From: Castanea sativa | Lineage: Eukaryota > Streptophyta > Magnoliopsida > Fagales > Fagaceae | Assembly: GCF_040712315.1 (NCBI RefSeq) | Contig: NC_134023.1 | Location: 60,656,757-60,720,756, forward strand | DNA: 64,000 nt | Direction: 5' to 3' | Shown: in pieces, positions 1-11,865 of the stretch | How positions within the stretch are numbered: position 1 is the stretch's first letter | Layout: every line of letters starts with the position of its first letter | Notes under the pieces: model-generated | Told to the model about the DNA's origin: nothing | The model's input: the letters and a program-made list of their open reading frames with translations, nothing else | The model's database searches: none | Made by a program: the position numbers and the translations under genes

Positions 1-1559
1 ATGATTGAAAATAAAGAAGATATTATTGAAGTGGATCCTAAATTATAGTTAATTTGTCACAATCTACTTTCACAAAATATAATTATGTTATAGACGTTTT
101 TTTTAATGAAAGATTATGTTATAGACTTGTAGCTATAGACCCTATAAGCCTGTGACAATATGTTTTCTCAAACCATTGAATCAACCTTGCCATCCAGGCT
201 CTCATTTGGGAGACCAAAAATGGGGGTAGCCTGTACGGTGTCTGTGAAAAGGAGTGTGAGCCCACGTCATGATGACAATTCTAGAAAATTTCTATAGGTA
301 ATATGCATTATTTTTACTTTGGCAAAAATTAGATAAAGTTAGTTATGTGATACCTTTATCTTAGGATAATTTCTAATCAATATAAATAAATAAAAAGGAA
401 AAATTTTAGGTAAAAATCTTTATTACACTACATTATTTTCTTCAATTAAATTCAAATGAATGAATTGACTAAACAGTATTATCTTTCTCAAATATAATTA
501 AAATCAATGCAATTATATGTACGTTTGATTTTAATCAGAGGATAATATATAGTAATGAAGAATTATGCTTTAGTTTTACCATTCTACCTTTTTATTCAAT
601 GTTAGAAAAACATCTTTGATTTAGGGTGATTTTTTTTTTCTAGTTTTCTTAAAGAAATTTAAATGTTGTCAATTTTAATCTCTTTTTTGGAATATACAGT
701 GATCTACTAATGAAATAAAGCAGGGCCATAATAGATTTTTTTTTAAAATATAATATAATTTAATTGATTTTTTTTTTTTGGTAAAATAAGAGATCCTGTT
801 AGATTAGTTCTTTGTGGTATTCACTACGGAATTGAGTTAGCTTAGAAAAGTGCACGCAAAGAAGTTAACTAAAAAATCAGCTCTACATATTCATTGGTGT
901 GCAAATTAAGGCATGGGTTGCATATGTAGTGGGAGAAATTGACACTATTTTGATGAGGAGACCATCAAATTTTAAGCTTTATATATTTTTAGCAAGCAAT
1001 ATTGCCAAGTAGCATCCTAAGGGAGCTAGTGGAATCTCAAAGTTACACTTAGTCACGCTTAGGAATCTATGCCTTGCATTGACTGGTTAGCCAATATATA
1101 GTAGCCTCAATGACAACAATAAGTCTTTTGAGTTATAAGTTTTCTCACGACTACGGAGATGTACAAATTTTTAGTGTTAGAACATAAATTGATGTTGATG
1201 ATGATGAATTCAAAAGAGAATCAATAACAATTTGACAATTCAACAATATAATTTGGAAACTGTTGGAATATGCATGTATAGTATTACTCTAATAATAATA
1301 ATAATAATACTTTCAATAATGTAGGATTCATTTTAGTCCAATTCATGCGAAGATAGACAAGTGTTCATAATGTTAGAGAAAGAGATGTTGTATAAAATTA
1401 CAAGAAGATGGTTTCAAAGAATTGTTCCTCAACTTTCAAGTTAGAATGAATGTGCGCTAGTTTATGGCTCCTAGAAAACGTACCAATTTTTAATGGCTTA
1501 AGCTTTTATTAGTCTTACTTAACATATGTCTTATCGTACGTATTGGTTGAAAACTGTAG
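1..1559 (+). other. Intron 4 and upstream sequence of NPF copy A
   Basis: No exon was recognised here. From about 840 to 1540 the sequence resembles intron 4 of copy B (about 9590-10610), for example the stretch around 910-975 against 9645-9720. This stretch is therefore read as the intron preceding the last exon of copy A, so exons 1-4 of that gene must lie to the left of the window. A short (AAT)n tract sits near 1291-1310. Positions 1-800 hold nothing else I can name. Confidence 0.6.
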
Positions 1560-2400
1560 GTTTTTGGAGAAAGCAACTGTCATTGACAACATTGATGCAT
1601 CAAGTGAAAGTAGAAATCCTTGGAGGCTATGCTCACTAAATCAGGTAGAGGAAGTGAAGCTTGTCCTCCGCCTCATTCCCATATGGTTGAGTTCCTTAAT
1701 GTTCGGTGTAGTTGCGACCAATACTTCGACCTATTTCACCAAGCAAGGTAGTACAATGATCCGATCAATCGGACCCCACTTTCAGATTCCAGCAGCATCG
1801 CTTCAAGCCTTTGTTGGCATCACTTGCATGATCACTGTTCCATTGTATGACAGAGTTTTGGTCCCAATTACTAGAAAATTCTCTGGACACCATTCAGGTA
1901 TTACTTTGCTACAAAGGGTTAGCATTGGTCTATGTATATCATTGCTAACTATGGTTGTGGCAGCTCTAGTAGAGGCTAAAAGGGTTAGCATTGCAAAACA
2001 ATATGACCTTCTTGACAAGCATAAAGAAATTGTTCCAATGAGTGTGTGGTGGTTACTTCCACAATACATACTATGTGGCTTGGCTGATATGTTCACATTT
2101 GTTGGGCTCCAAGAATTGTTCTATGATCAAATGCCAGATTCATTGAGAAGCTTGGGAGCGGCAGCATATATTAGTGTTTTAGGAGTTGGAAGCTTCATTA
2201 GCAGTGCTATTATATCTATTGTGCAGGCAATCAGCTCAAGTTGTGGTGAAAAATGGCTTGGTAACAATCTTAATCGTGCACACCTTGATTACTTCTATTG
2301 GGTGCTAGCAGGATTGAGTGCCTTGAACCTGTGTGTATATGTATGGAATGCTATGCGTTATATGTACAAAAAACTCGAAGGGGATGAGATACTTGCATAG
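1560..2400 (+). CDS. NPF5-type NRT1/PTR transporter, copy A, last exon (5'-partial)
   Basis: This is the final exon of a proton-coupled POT/MFS-family transporter. It encodes roughly the second half, membrane helices 7-12. The acceptor is ...ctgtag followed by G, which completes the Arg codon split by intron 4 as in copies C and D. It reads FLEKATVIDNIDASSE, then NPWRLCSLNQVEEVKLVLRL and the NPF landmarks [19 protein letters not shown] and HLDYFYWVLAGLSALN. It is open to TAG at 2398-2400, with no frameshift. The C-terminus ends KKLEGDEILA and lacks the acidic tail of copies C and D. Exons 1-4 would lie outside the window, so whether the gene is intact cannot be judged. NPF5 proteins are membrane transporters, and some Arabidopsis members act in vacuolar nitrate efflux; the substrate here is unknown. 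Confidence 0.85.
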
Positions 2401-3230
2401 AAGTAGTATATATTGGCTGCATACCTTGATGGATCAATGATATGAGACTATGGGGCCTTAGCTGTTTGGTGGGTTGTTTCTATCAACATAAATTAATAAA
2501 TAAATGAATTTCATTTTTAATTAAATTATGCCTTAATTATTGAAATTGTACAAATGTTGTATTTCAACCCAAATTAGAGAAAAGTTAGAAGATACTACTT
2601 CATTGTTCATTTGACATATCTTGTAACATAAAATATTACTTGTTGGCAATAATTCCATAAGACTGCCCAAAATTGATCCTATTTTATTTTATTAATTTCA
2701 TTTTTAACCTGGGTTTTGATTGATGGTTCATCTTGATGGTGATTTGTTTTGTTTTTGGTTATTCAAAATTTGGGTTTGTAGATTGATGATGATTCTGAAA
2801 AATTTTACCCTCACAATGACCAAATCAATACATAAATCCTTAACACACATCCCTTCAATTGATCTAGGGGTAGCTGTCCATGTTTTTAATTCTGTTGGAC
2901 TTGTGTCATATGGGTGCATATTGGAGCGTTGCCTGGCCTTAACACACATCCTTTCAATTGACATGAGAAAATTGACACACATTCCCTCTACTAGCCTAAA
3001 GAGACGACAAGTTCTCAAGCTCTATGCCTTGTAACTTTCACTTTTCACTTCTCATCTGCACCAGTTTTTTGACCTAAGCCTCAAAGTTTGCATGACCTCT
3101 TTCTTTCAGGTGCTCTTGGTTGGTTTAAGGAACAAGAGATCTTCCTTGTTTACTTAGGAGGTTCCATCACAATTTGGCTGGAGTCAAATATTTATTACAG
3201 TTTCATTACGTCTTTGTTTGAAATTTTATG
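2401..3230. other. Intergenic between copy A and a solo LTR
   Basis: This is the 3' flank of copy A. It contains three imperfect copies of a motif around ACACACATCCCTTCAATTGA (about 2841-2865, 2939-2963 and 2974-2993). A 104-codon + strand frame and a 96-codon - strand frame overlap these repeats, but neither has a recognisable domain or gene context. Nothing else could be supported. Confidence 0.4.
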
Positions 3231-4090
3231 TGTTCGTTTTTAGACCCCTGTAAAATTAGATTGTTTAAGCTAATTAACTAACCAAGTGAATACTTAGGTT
3301 TATTATTCAGATCTAGGTTAATAACAAAACAATCATATCATGCAAAGCAGCGGAAATATAAAGAACACAATGATATGATAACTCAGGAAAACCAAACCGG
3401 TAAAAAATCTAAGGAGAATTTGACCTAATTATCCTCAAGGTAAAACAGCAAAACCACTATAAAAGAATTGGAGTTTGTACAATAGCGACTTAGACCACTA
3501 ACATCCTATTGCTACTTCGAGTAGAAAACTGACTATCACGATCCCATGGTAGCTCTGAGTCCACGGACTACTTTTTTCTTTGGCCTTTGCAAAACACAAA
3601 AACCCACGTTTGTGACTTTGAGATCCTACTCAAAGATTTAGCAACACAAACTCTCCTGTTTGTGACTCCAAGACCACCCTTAAAGGTTTAGATCATCAGC
3701 ACCTTTGATGACTAGAGAAGGCAGTAATTTCTACAACTCCAGATCTTGAGATTCTTCAAGTAATAACGCCGGTAGAAGATATGAGAGAGCTTTTTAGGAA
3801 CAAAACCCTAAATACAAAAGAGGCAGACTCTTCTCTCTCTTAAAAACCTTATAAAAACGTGCTTAGAGTTTCCTTTATATAGTAGGAGAAGTAGATTAGA
3901 AACCCTAATCCTTAATGGGCTTGAACTGCTGTTTGGGCTTAATTAAAATTCTACAGATACGACTTTCAATCGGTTGAGCCTGTCTTTCGATTGGTCGAAC
4001 TAGGCAGATTCTGAAATCTTCTTTCTGCAGCTTATATGTTCTTGTGTGTTCACGATTTGCCAATTTTTCTAAACTTTTTAAAACCTAACA
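3231..4090 (-). mobile_element. Solo LTR, minus strand (same family as 60403-61212)
   Basis: Read on the minus strand it begins TGTTAGGTTTTAAAA and ends close to GGGGTCTAAAAACGAACA, the TG...CA layout of a retrotransposon LTR. It has an LTR-like core promoter (ACTATATAAAGG near 3876-3887) and aligns along most of its length with 60403-61212. Shared blocks include TTTTTTACCGGTTTGGTT and GTGTTCTTTATATTT. There is no internal domain beside it, so it is a solo LTR or remnant. Minus-strand flanks CATAG and CATAA could be a 5-bp target duplication with one mismatch. A Copia-type origin is a guess. Confidence 0.7.
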
Positions 4091-4375
4091 CTATGCAATG
4101 TTTTCAGTGCATGCTTCGATATATAAGCGAGTGACGTTAAAGAATATAGGATATATATGATTTTTTTAACATGTACCCTGAGGATACACAATAATATACA
4201 ATTTTTGAAAAAAATCTTATAGGAAATTGAAAAAATTTTGACAATTTTTTTTAATTTCAGATAAAATTTTTCCAATAAGGAATTTATTAATGTACAAGTA
4301 GATCCTTGCTAAAGGACATTAATTGCTGCACAAGCAGATCCCTGCTAAAGTACCCAAATGCCCGCTGAGAGAATC

Positions 4376-4382
4376 TATAAAA
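4376..4382 (+). promoter_or_regulatory. TATA box of copy B
   Basis: TATAAAAGGACCC lies 104 bp upstream of the copy B start. The same block, followed by a CCAATTG motif, recurs upstream of copies C2 and D, and a weaker version upstream of C, so it is a promoter element inherited by the tandem copies. Confidence 0.7.
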
Positions 4383-5665
4383 GGACCCAAAATCCAATTG
4401 AGAATGACAATAGTCCAAGTTCTTTATCTTTGCACCATCTTTCATAGAGAGCTAGCACAGTAGTCGGTAACATCAGAAAATGATAGATAATGGCCTTGAA
4501 GATACCAAGCAGCTCTTCATCCCTAGAAAACAGTCCAAAGATGGATGGAATGCAGCCATTTTCATCATTTGTAAGCCAAGATAATCAATTTAATTCTTCC
4601 TCTTAATTAAGTAGCTAATCCCAAAACTTCCATTTGATGCTACTTGGTTATTGATTCTTTTTCCTTGGTTTTGCAGTTGTTGAAGTGGCAGAGCGATTCA
4701 CATTCTGTGGCTTGGCTAGTAACCTCATCGTGTACCTCACAGATGAACTCCATGAGCCCACCTCCACAGCAGCTAAGAATGTAAACACTTGGATTGGTGT
4801 ATCTTGTGTATTCCCCATAGTTGGAGCCTTCATAGCCGACTCTTATCTCGGTCGCTTCGACACCATCCTTGTGGCCTCCATCATTTATTGCACAGTAAGT
4901 TCTTCATCTTTAACCTTTTCTTTTCCCTTGATTAAGCTCTATGGGCCAAATTTCTTGCTCTTCTTCCTAGATATGATAATATTGTTTGGGAAAATACCCT
5001 CGTTCAACTTGTAAATTATAGCAATATGATTATGTTTACCTTCACTCAGGTCTGTTTCGTTTGTTCACGTTTGTGTCTGCGTTTGGTTTGTTCTGCGTTT
5101 TCGGCTTTTTTTTTTTTAGTTCTGTACTTTTTGCACTGTTCATGTGCATTCAGCTTATCTACCGTAACCTTTGGGTGAACAGTAATTTAAAAATAATTTT
5201 TTTTAATATTTATTTTTAATTTTTAATTTTCAATCTTAAAAAAATAAATAATATCTAAATGCGCAAAAAAAAAAAAAAAAAAAAAAAACTTTGCTGCAAT
5301 AGTTACCACACATACAAACTCACAGTCTCATTCAAGCAACATTTACCACCTGTAGAATTTTATTTGTTTTTAAGTCACACACGTCTACAGTGAGGTGCAA
5401 TTGGTACTAAAAACTCATTTGGCTGCATGCGCACTGTGTCTTTTGCCCGTTCAAAACAATGGAGGCTGAGGCGTCCATTGTATACACATACACGTGTATG
5501 CATGCACGTTGGTTTCAAACCGACTTGATAAGTTCAAATGAGCCATCCAATTGGAGATACATATGCATGAGTAATTTGCAGGAAAGAAAGAGAAAGAGAC
5601 ACATGTAAATGTCATAACAAAAAATAATAAAGTAGAGATGGAAAAGCGAGCCACTCGTTACATAG

Positions 5666-6246
5666 TAGGGGTGGCAAAATTTGACACGACCCGCGAACCC
5701 GACACGACACGACACGAAATTAGCAGGTTATGGGTTGAGGCTTAACGGGTTCGTGTCATATTCGGGTTGACACGACTAACCCGTTTAATAAATGGGTTGG
5801 GTTAGGGTTGAACACATAGAACCTGTTTGACCCGTCTGACCCGTTTAATTAAATGATATTTTACCAATATACCCTTCAAACTCTAGGTATATAAACTTAT
5901 TAGTTGTTGTGATTTATTTTCTTTGACATATTGTGATTGATTATTTGTGATATTGGGATATGCTTTAACTTTGAATGATTATTTGTGATGCAGTTCTTTC
6001 GTTAGTTCTAAATTTTATATTAAAAATATTTATTTGTTTGTTTTTTCATTAATTTTTATTTTTCATTTTGATAAAATCTAATAAACAGGTCGACACGACT
6101 GACCCGTTTAATAAATGGGTCGTGTTAGGGTTGAGAAATCTTGACCCGTTTAATAAACAGGTCGGGTTAGTGTTGACCTATGTAGTCGAATACTCATGAC
6201 TTGACACGACACGAACCCGACACGCGAACACGAATTGCCACCCCTA
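5666..6246. mobile_element. Non-autonomous hAT-like element in intron 2 of copy B
   Basis: Terminal inverted repeats TAGGGGTGGCAA...TTGCCACCCCTA are flanked by a perfect 8-bp duplication TTACATAG (5658-5665 and 6247-6254), as expected for hAT elements. The 581-bp interior is built of CACGACCCG/ACCCGTTTAATAAA-type words and has no transposase. Confidence 0.9.
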
Positions 6247-6364
6247 TTACATAGTATCTAGAAATCTCTATTGTACTCATAATAAAAAATTATATATATA
6301 TATATATATATTATCTTACATTAATTACACTATTTTTACATTAAATATAATATAATATAATATA

Positions 6365-6540
6365 GGGTCATGTTAATGAGGGTCCTAAGGGCATTAGTTA
6401 ACAATTTATTATAAAAAAGTTGACACCACTTTTATGAAAAATGAAAAAAACTATTAAAACATTAATTGTTTTTTTCCCATAAAAATTTTCTTCAAATGGA
6501 TTATTAACATCTGCCCTAAAGACATTCGTTAGCATTTTCC
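6365..6540. mobile_element. Possible small MITE
   Basis: This 176-bp segment sits between two runs of TATAATATAATATA. Its ends are weakly inverted: GGTCATGTTAATGAGGGTCC and CTAAGGGCATTAGTTAAC on the left, and CTGCCCTAAAGACATTCG and TTAGCATTTTCC on the right. No coding content. The low-complexity flanks make the target duplication unprovable. Confidence 0.45.
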
Positions 6541-7570
6541 TATAATATAATATAATATATTATTTTACATTAATTACATTGTTCTTGATTCTCCCCAAAA
6601 AAAAAAAAAATACTGTTCTTCATTCACAACCACATGAAAATTTATCTATTGTTTTAAAAATAACAAATCATTATGAGGTTTTGAAAACTAAAAAATTAAT
6701 TAAAACTCAATCCATTTAAATAGAATGAAATTGATTTTGAAGTTTGATATTAATTACGAGTTTAATTTGTTGCTTTTTGGTATCTCAAGATTAATTTATT
6801 CTTTCAAAAGTATAAAGTTTATGTTCTCACTTTATAACATTTTAGGGTTTAATTTGTTTTGAAACTTTATAGTTGAATTTTTTACACACCAAATTTAGGA
6901 TTTAAAATTTAATTTTTTCAAAATTAATTATAATTTCTTGTTTTATAACTAATAAGGAGATATATTGTTATAAGTATAATAAAATAAAAATAATGTTAGT
7001 GGTAGAACCATATTAAATAAATGTTATACTAATCACACCTTACAATCTTAACAAAATGCAAAAAAGTTATGCATTTTTTTTTTTGTCTTAAAAATTCATC
7101 CAAAAAGCCTAATGTCTTGAAACTCAGTGACATTTTTTACTTTCCTAGATTAATAGAACCAATATTCAAATTATTCCCTCACCCCTTATATTATTGTTTT
7201 AAAAAAAATTCATCTAAAAGAGAAATACAATTGTCTTAAGAACAAATGTTAAGGAATAATAACTATTCAATTATGAATCACAATGTACACTTTCAAAAAA
7301 TAAAATACTTGCATCTTAATAATTTATTGGTGTACAAGCATAAATTCATTGAGTTTATATGTTTTTTTGGCAAATACACGGTAATTAATGTTAGAGGATT
7401 TTTCTCTCTAATATTTTTTTGTCTAAATATGAAATTTGATGATTAAGGTAGCTATTAATTGTCATTTAATACAATCACATTTGCATATGGAACTAAATAT
7501 TTTACTATTCGGCATTAATTATTATTGTGTTTGTATATGAAACTATATATGTGTTTAGTAATCTTATAGT

Positions 7571-7733
7571 GCCACCGCACACCCTTGGTGCAATGGTCAC
7601 TCCACAGTTATAAATGCTTGTGGAGTGTGGGGGGGTAAGGGCTGGGGTTCAAGTCTCCAGGAGAGAGCTTCACACACATATACACTTAGATTATGCTAGA
7701 GTAGAAATTCTATCTTGTATATAAAAAAAAAAA
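7571..7733 (+). mobile_element. tRNA-derived SINE in intron 2 of copy B
   Basis: A 163-bp insertion with RNA polymerase III promoter boxes, an A box like TTGGTGCAATGG near 7585 and a B box like GGTTCAAGTCTCC near 7646, ending in an A-run. It is bracketed by a perfect 14-bp duplication AGTAATCTTATAGT (7557-7570 and 7734-7747). This is the structure of a plant tRNA-derived SINE moved by LINE machinery. No tRNA cloverleaf is expected or seen. Confidence 0.9.
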
Positions 7734-9899
7734 AGTAATCTTATAGTTCATTATAATGGTAAATATTTAATTATCTAGACCATCTCATTTAAACCTAAAA
7801 TATGTAATTTTTGACCTTTTTTTTTTTTTTTTTTCATTTATGTCTCTGGGAATGGTTTTGCTAACCCTATCAGTCGCGATAGTACCTTTGCATTATCAAA
7901 AACTTTTGTTTTTCGTAGCACTGTACATATTTGGCGAAGGTGGACATAAGCCTTGTGCGCAAACCTTTGCAGCAGACCAGTTTGACCACAACTTGCTTGA
8001 GGAAACGAAGGCCAAGAGCTCATTCTTCAATTGGTGGTTCTTCGGAATAACGGTTGGCTCCACTTTGGTCGTACTGGTGGCAGTATACATAGAGGTAAAA
8101 AGAAAAATTCTCATATCATTTTTAAATTTTCTTATCTTACTTGAATTTTTATATGTACATTTATAAAGGTAATCATAGTTTTATGTGTTAGTTTAGTCTC
8201 TAACTACAACCGTTGACAAGTTTTTCCTAATGGAGTAAATCAAAAGTCATAAACTTAAAAGAGAAAAGCCAAAGACATAATTTTTGTCTCAACTTTTTTT
8301 TGCCATTGCTAGTATAGTCTATTGTGATTAGACTAACATTATTTCCACTGAATTTAACATCACTCAATAATAATGACAACAGCAAAGAGTTAGTTCCAAA
8401 ACTTTGTGATAGAGTATAGGTCATCATATATTGATCGAGATCGTTCACATTTATTTTCTTCGCTATTTTATCTTATCCATTATCTAAAATTTTATTTATT
8501 TATTATAATTATGCCTAGGGTTGGAATCAAAATTTTCACCAAGGGATCAAAGAAAAGGTATAGATGAATCTAAACAATAAGTCTAGAGTTGAAGATTCTT
8601 ATTTGGTATTTGATATTTGATATGTATATAATTTTGAGGGATTCACCAGTGAAAAATAGCCTTGTTTGTAAAGGTTTGAGCCAATTTCACATTTTTTTTT
8701 TCACTACTTGTAATAATTATTGCATATTTCCACATTTTGTGAACTATTCTAAATGTGAAGAATTAAATAGAGTAATTACTTACTAATTAACATGCATGAC
8801 ATGCTTGGCTTCCCTATTATTCTTGAGTATATGATTTTTTTCTCTCTCTTTTTCTGATTTGTCCTCAAAATAAGTTCAAATTAGTGTTCAATTATGAAAA
8901 ATTTCATGTTGCAAAATCTTTACAATTTGATACACAGGACAACATTAGTTGGGCAGCGGGCTTTGGAACCTTGACATTAACAATGGGCGTGTCACTGGCA
9001 ATATTTCTTTCGGGAATTAAGAAGTATAGGAAGCAGGGTCCCTTAGGAAGCCCATTCACCATGGTGGTGCAAGTGCTTGTGGCGGCATCACGCAAGTGGC
9101 ACGCAGATGAAAAGCATGGCGTCTTGGGTGTTTGTCTTGGAGATGAGATAACTAATGTCCACCTGGAGGCTCAACCAACATTGACTCGAGCTTTGGCTCA
9201 TACTAATCAGTTTAGGTATGTGCCAAGTCTAAAATCAATCCACCATTTCATTAGTGAGTTGATCTTGACCTCATTACTACCAAGGTTGTTAGGGTCTTAC
9301 GGACATACACGACAACCATGTTTGATTCTTTTTATGTTTATTAATAAGTTATATGCATATATTTAGTGGTTCTTGAATCCATGACTTCATCTTCTATTTT
9401 GTTATTATAGGTAGAGGACGTTAGTTAAACTATAGTTCATAGGCTGTTTGAATCTTTGATCCTCATTTTAATAGTGAGAACATTGTTTGTTTTACCTAAC
9501 TCACAAATGGGAGTAGGAGACTAAATTTTACAACAAATCTTACCTATGGCATATACTCCGTAAATGTAACACTTGAGTTGGCTTTAGAATGTGAGCACAA
9601 GACGTTAATTCAGAAATCAACTCTAAATTTTCTTGGTGCAGAGGCGTGGGTTGCATAGTGGGAGAAATTGACTCCAGAATTAGCTAGTGGGGACTATTTT
9701 GATGAGGGTGCCATCAACTTTTAGCCATTAGTTCTTTTGAGCAGGCAATGCAAAATTACACATGAGATATACTGGGATCTCATCATTACATAGTCCTAGT
9801 GAAGAAAAATAATGATGTGCGTTGACTGGGTAGCAAATAAAGTGATGCTTGAAATATTACAAGTTTAACTACATAAGTTTTATAAACTAATATATCAAC

Positions 9900-10065
9900 T
9901 TTTTTTAAAGAGAGTTTTAACCTATGGCGTTCGTTCTTGATGATAGCTCTTTATCATTAGACCAAGACACTAATCAGTTTTTGGTGTCGGCAGAAATTGA
10001 GTCCCAGATCTTTTATACAACAATTATAGATTTTATTAATTGAGCTAACTAGAACCCACACTAAT
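9900..10065. repeat. Dispersed repeat in intron 4 of copy B
   Basis: The sequence starting TTTAAAGAGAGTTTTAACCTATGG and running to AATTGAGCTAACTAGAACCC resembles 47860-47970, in intron 4 of copy E. It is an unclassified dispersed element fragment, or intron sequence inherited by both copies. Confidence 0.4.
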
Positions 10066-11433
10066 ATATCAACTGATATATAAAAAAAGTAATTAAGAAA
10101 TTTATTCATTATATTGTTAAGATTATATCAATCACATTAATTTATTGGCATGTCGATATATGAAAGTTTTTCTAGTAATATTAGCACTAACTTGGCATTT
10201 TCCTAATCAATAATAACCACAATAATAATTCTTGAAAAATGCAGAACTCATATTTATAATTATCCGGAAGATACTGTAGAGAAATTTTGGTTTATGTCTA
10301 TTGTTTTAGTGTACTGGATTTGAAACATATTCGAGATATGTTAAAAAATTTGGAGACTTTTGCTAACGATGTAATGGGGTTTGTTATCCCTAGACTTTGT
10401 GCCAGTTGCTTAGCGTGTCTGTGATACTGTGAGTGTTTTGGAGAGAGGGCTAGAGCAAAATTACATAAAGTTGGTTTCAAAGCATTCTTGCTCATGTGTC
10501 AAGTTATAATGAATATTAGGCTATTAATTCTTAAAAAACGTATTATGTTCATAATGTAATTCTTTGTTAGTCATGCTTGCCAAATGGTTGAACTAATTAT
10601 TTGAAAATTGAAGGTTTTTGGATAAGGCAATGATCATCGATGACATTGATGCATCAAGTGAAAGTCGAAATCCTTGGAGGTTATGCTCACTAAATAAAGT
10701 GGAAGAAGTGAAGCTTGTCCTCCGCCTCATCCCCATATGGTTGAGTTCCATAATGTTTGGCGTAGTTGCAACCAATTTTTCAACCTATTTCACCAAGCAA
10801 GGTACTACAATGATCCGATCAATTGGACCAAACTTTCAACTTCCAGCAGCATCACTTCAAGCCCTTTTCGGCCTCAATGTCATGATCACTACTGTATTTT
10901 ATGACCAAGTTTTGGTCCCAATTACAAGATAATTCTCTGGATACCATTCGGGTATTACTTTGCTACAAAGGGTGGGAACCGGTCTATGTATATCATTGCT
11001 CACTATGGTAGTGGCAGCTCTAGTAGAGGTCAAAAGGGTTAGCATTGCAAAACAACATGACCTCATGGAAAAGCCTGAAGAAATTGTTCCAATAAGTGTG
11101 TGGTGGTTACTTCCACAATACATACTATGTGGTTTGGCCGATGTGTTCACATTAGTTGGACTCCAAGAATTGTTCTATGATCAAATGCTGTAGTCATTGA
11201 GAATCTTGGGAGCAGCATTATATCTTAGTGTTATAGGAATTGGAAGCTTCATTAGCAGTGCTATTATATATGTTGTCCAAGTAATCAGCTCAGGCTGCGG
11301 TGAGAAATGGCTTGGTAACAATCTCAATCACGCACACCTTAATTACTTCTATTGGATGCTAGCAGGGTTGAGTGCCTTGAATCTGTGTGTTTACATTGGG
11401 ATTTCTAAGCGTTTTGTGTACAAAAAGGTTTGA

Positions 11434-11603
11434 AGGGGATGATAATACTTGCATCAAAGTTTTATATATTTTGATACGTATAGCTTGATGGATGAATCTG
11501 TTAGTGTTTAATACATATATATTCCGTTTATACTTCTATCAAGGACGTTTCATCCTTAAATTTAGCTATGTTTCTTACTCTTCTTATTCACAATTTTCTT
11601 TTT
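11434..11603 (+). other. 3' flank of copy B
   Basis: Former 3' untranslated sequence of copy B. The start (GGGGATGATAATACTTGCAT) aligns with the end of the copy A coding sequence, which shows the frameshift at the C-terminus. Nothing else is visible. Confidence 0.5.
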
Positions 11604-11865
11604 GGTTAATTTATCCTTTTGGTCCCTCAAATTTGTGCTAAGTTTGATTTTGGTCCTTCAAATTTAAAAGTTCAGACTTGGTCCCTCAAATTTTTAAAAG
11701 GGAAAAATTGCGTTCCTCATTTATTTTAGTCCCTTTAATATATAGTTGGTTTGATACTTTGATTTAGTCCCTACAAAAATAGTGTGCCCAAATATGAACT
11801 TTTAAATTTGAGAAACCAAAGTCAATCTTGTACCAAATTTCAGGGATGAAAAGTATAATTTAACC
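11604..11865. mobile_element. Fold-back MITE
   Basis: The left end GGTTAATTTATCCTTTTGGT and the inverted right end AAAAGTATAATTTAACC pair, and the interior repeats TTGGTCCCTCAAATTT and its complement. Flanks TTTTCTTTT and TTTTATTTT could be a 9-bp target duplication with one mismatch, but they are low complexity. No coding capacity. Confidence 0.6.

Larger units (their letters stand above)
4480..11433 (+). pseudogene. NPF5-type NRT1/PTR transporter pseudogene, copy B
   Basis: All five exons are recognisable: 4480-4570, 4677-4894, 7849-8094, 8938-9215 and 10614-11433. Exon 1 starts MIDNGLEDTK. Exon 2 keeps the proton-coupling motif EVAER at residues 33-37, and exon 3 keeps EGGHKPCAQTFAADQFD and the NWWF motif. 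The damage is clear. Exon 3 is preceded by TG instead of an AG acceptor. Two codons are missing after ALYIF relative to C and D. An AAA-to-TAA change stops exon 5 at 10930-10932, a second stop (TAG 11191-11193) replaces part of QMPDSLR, and the C-terminus is frameshifted to a TGA at 11431-11433. Intron 2 (2.95 kb) is inflated by a hAT-like element, a SINE and a small MITE. Exon 5 is closest to copy A. Confidence 0.9.

Noticed and set aside
1803..2096. Minus-strand frames opposite NPF exon 5 (also 10899-11150 and 21519-21770)
   Set aside because: They recur at the same place in each copy only because they mirror the coding strand.
7580..7660. A tRNA gene
   Set aside because: A and B boxes are present, but there is no cloverleaf, and target duplications and an A-tail mark it as a SINE.
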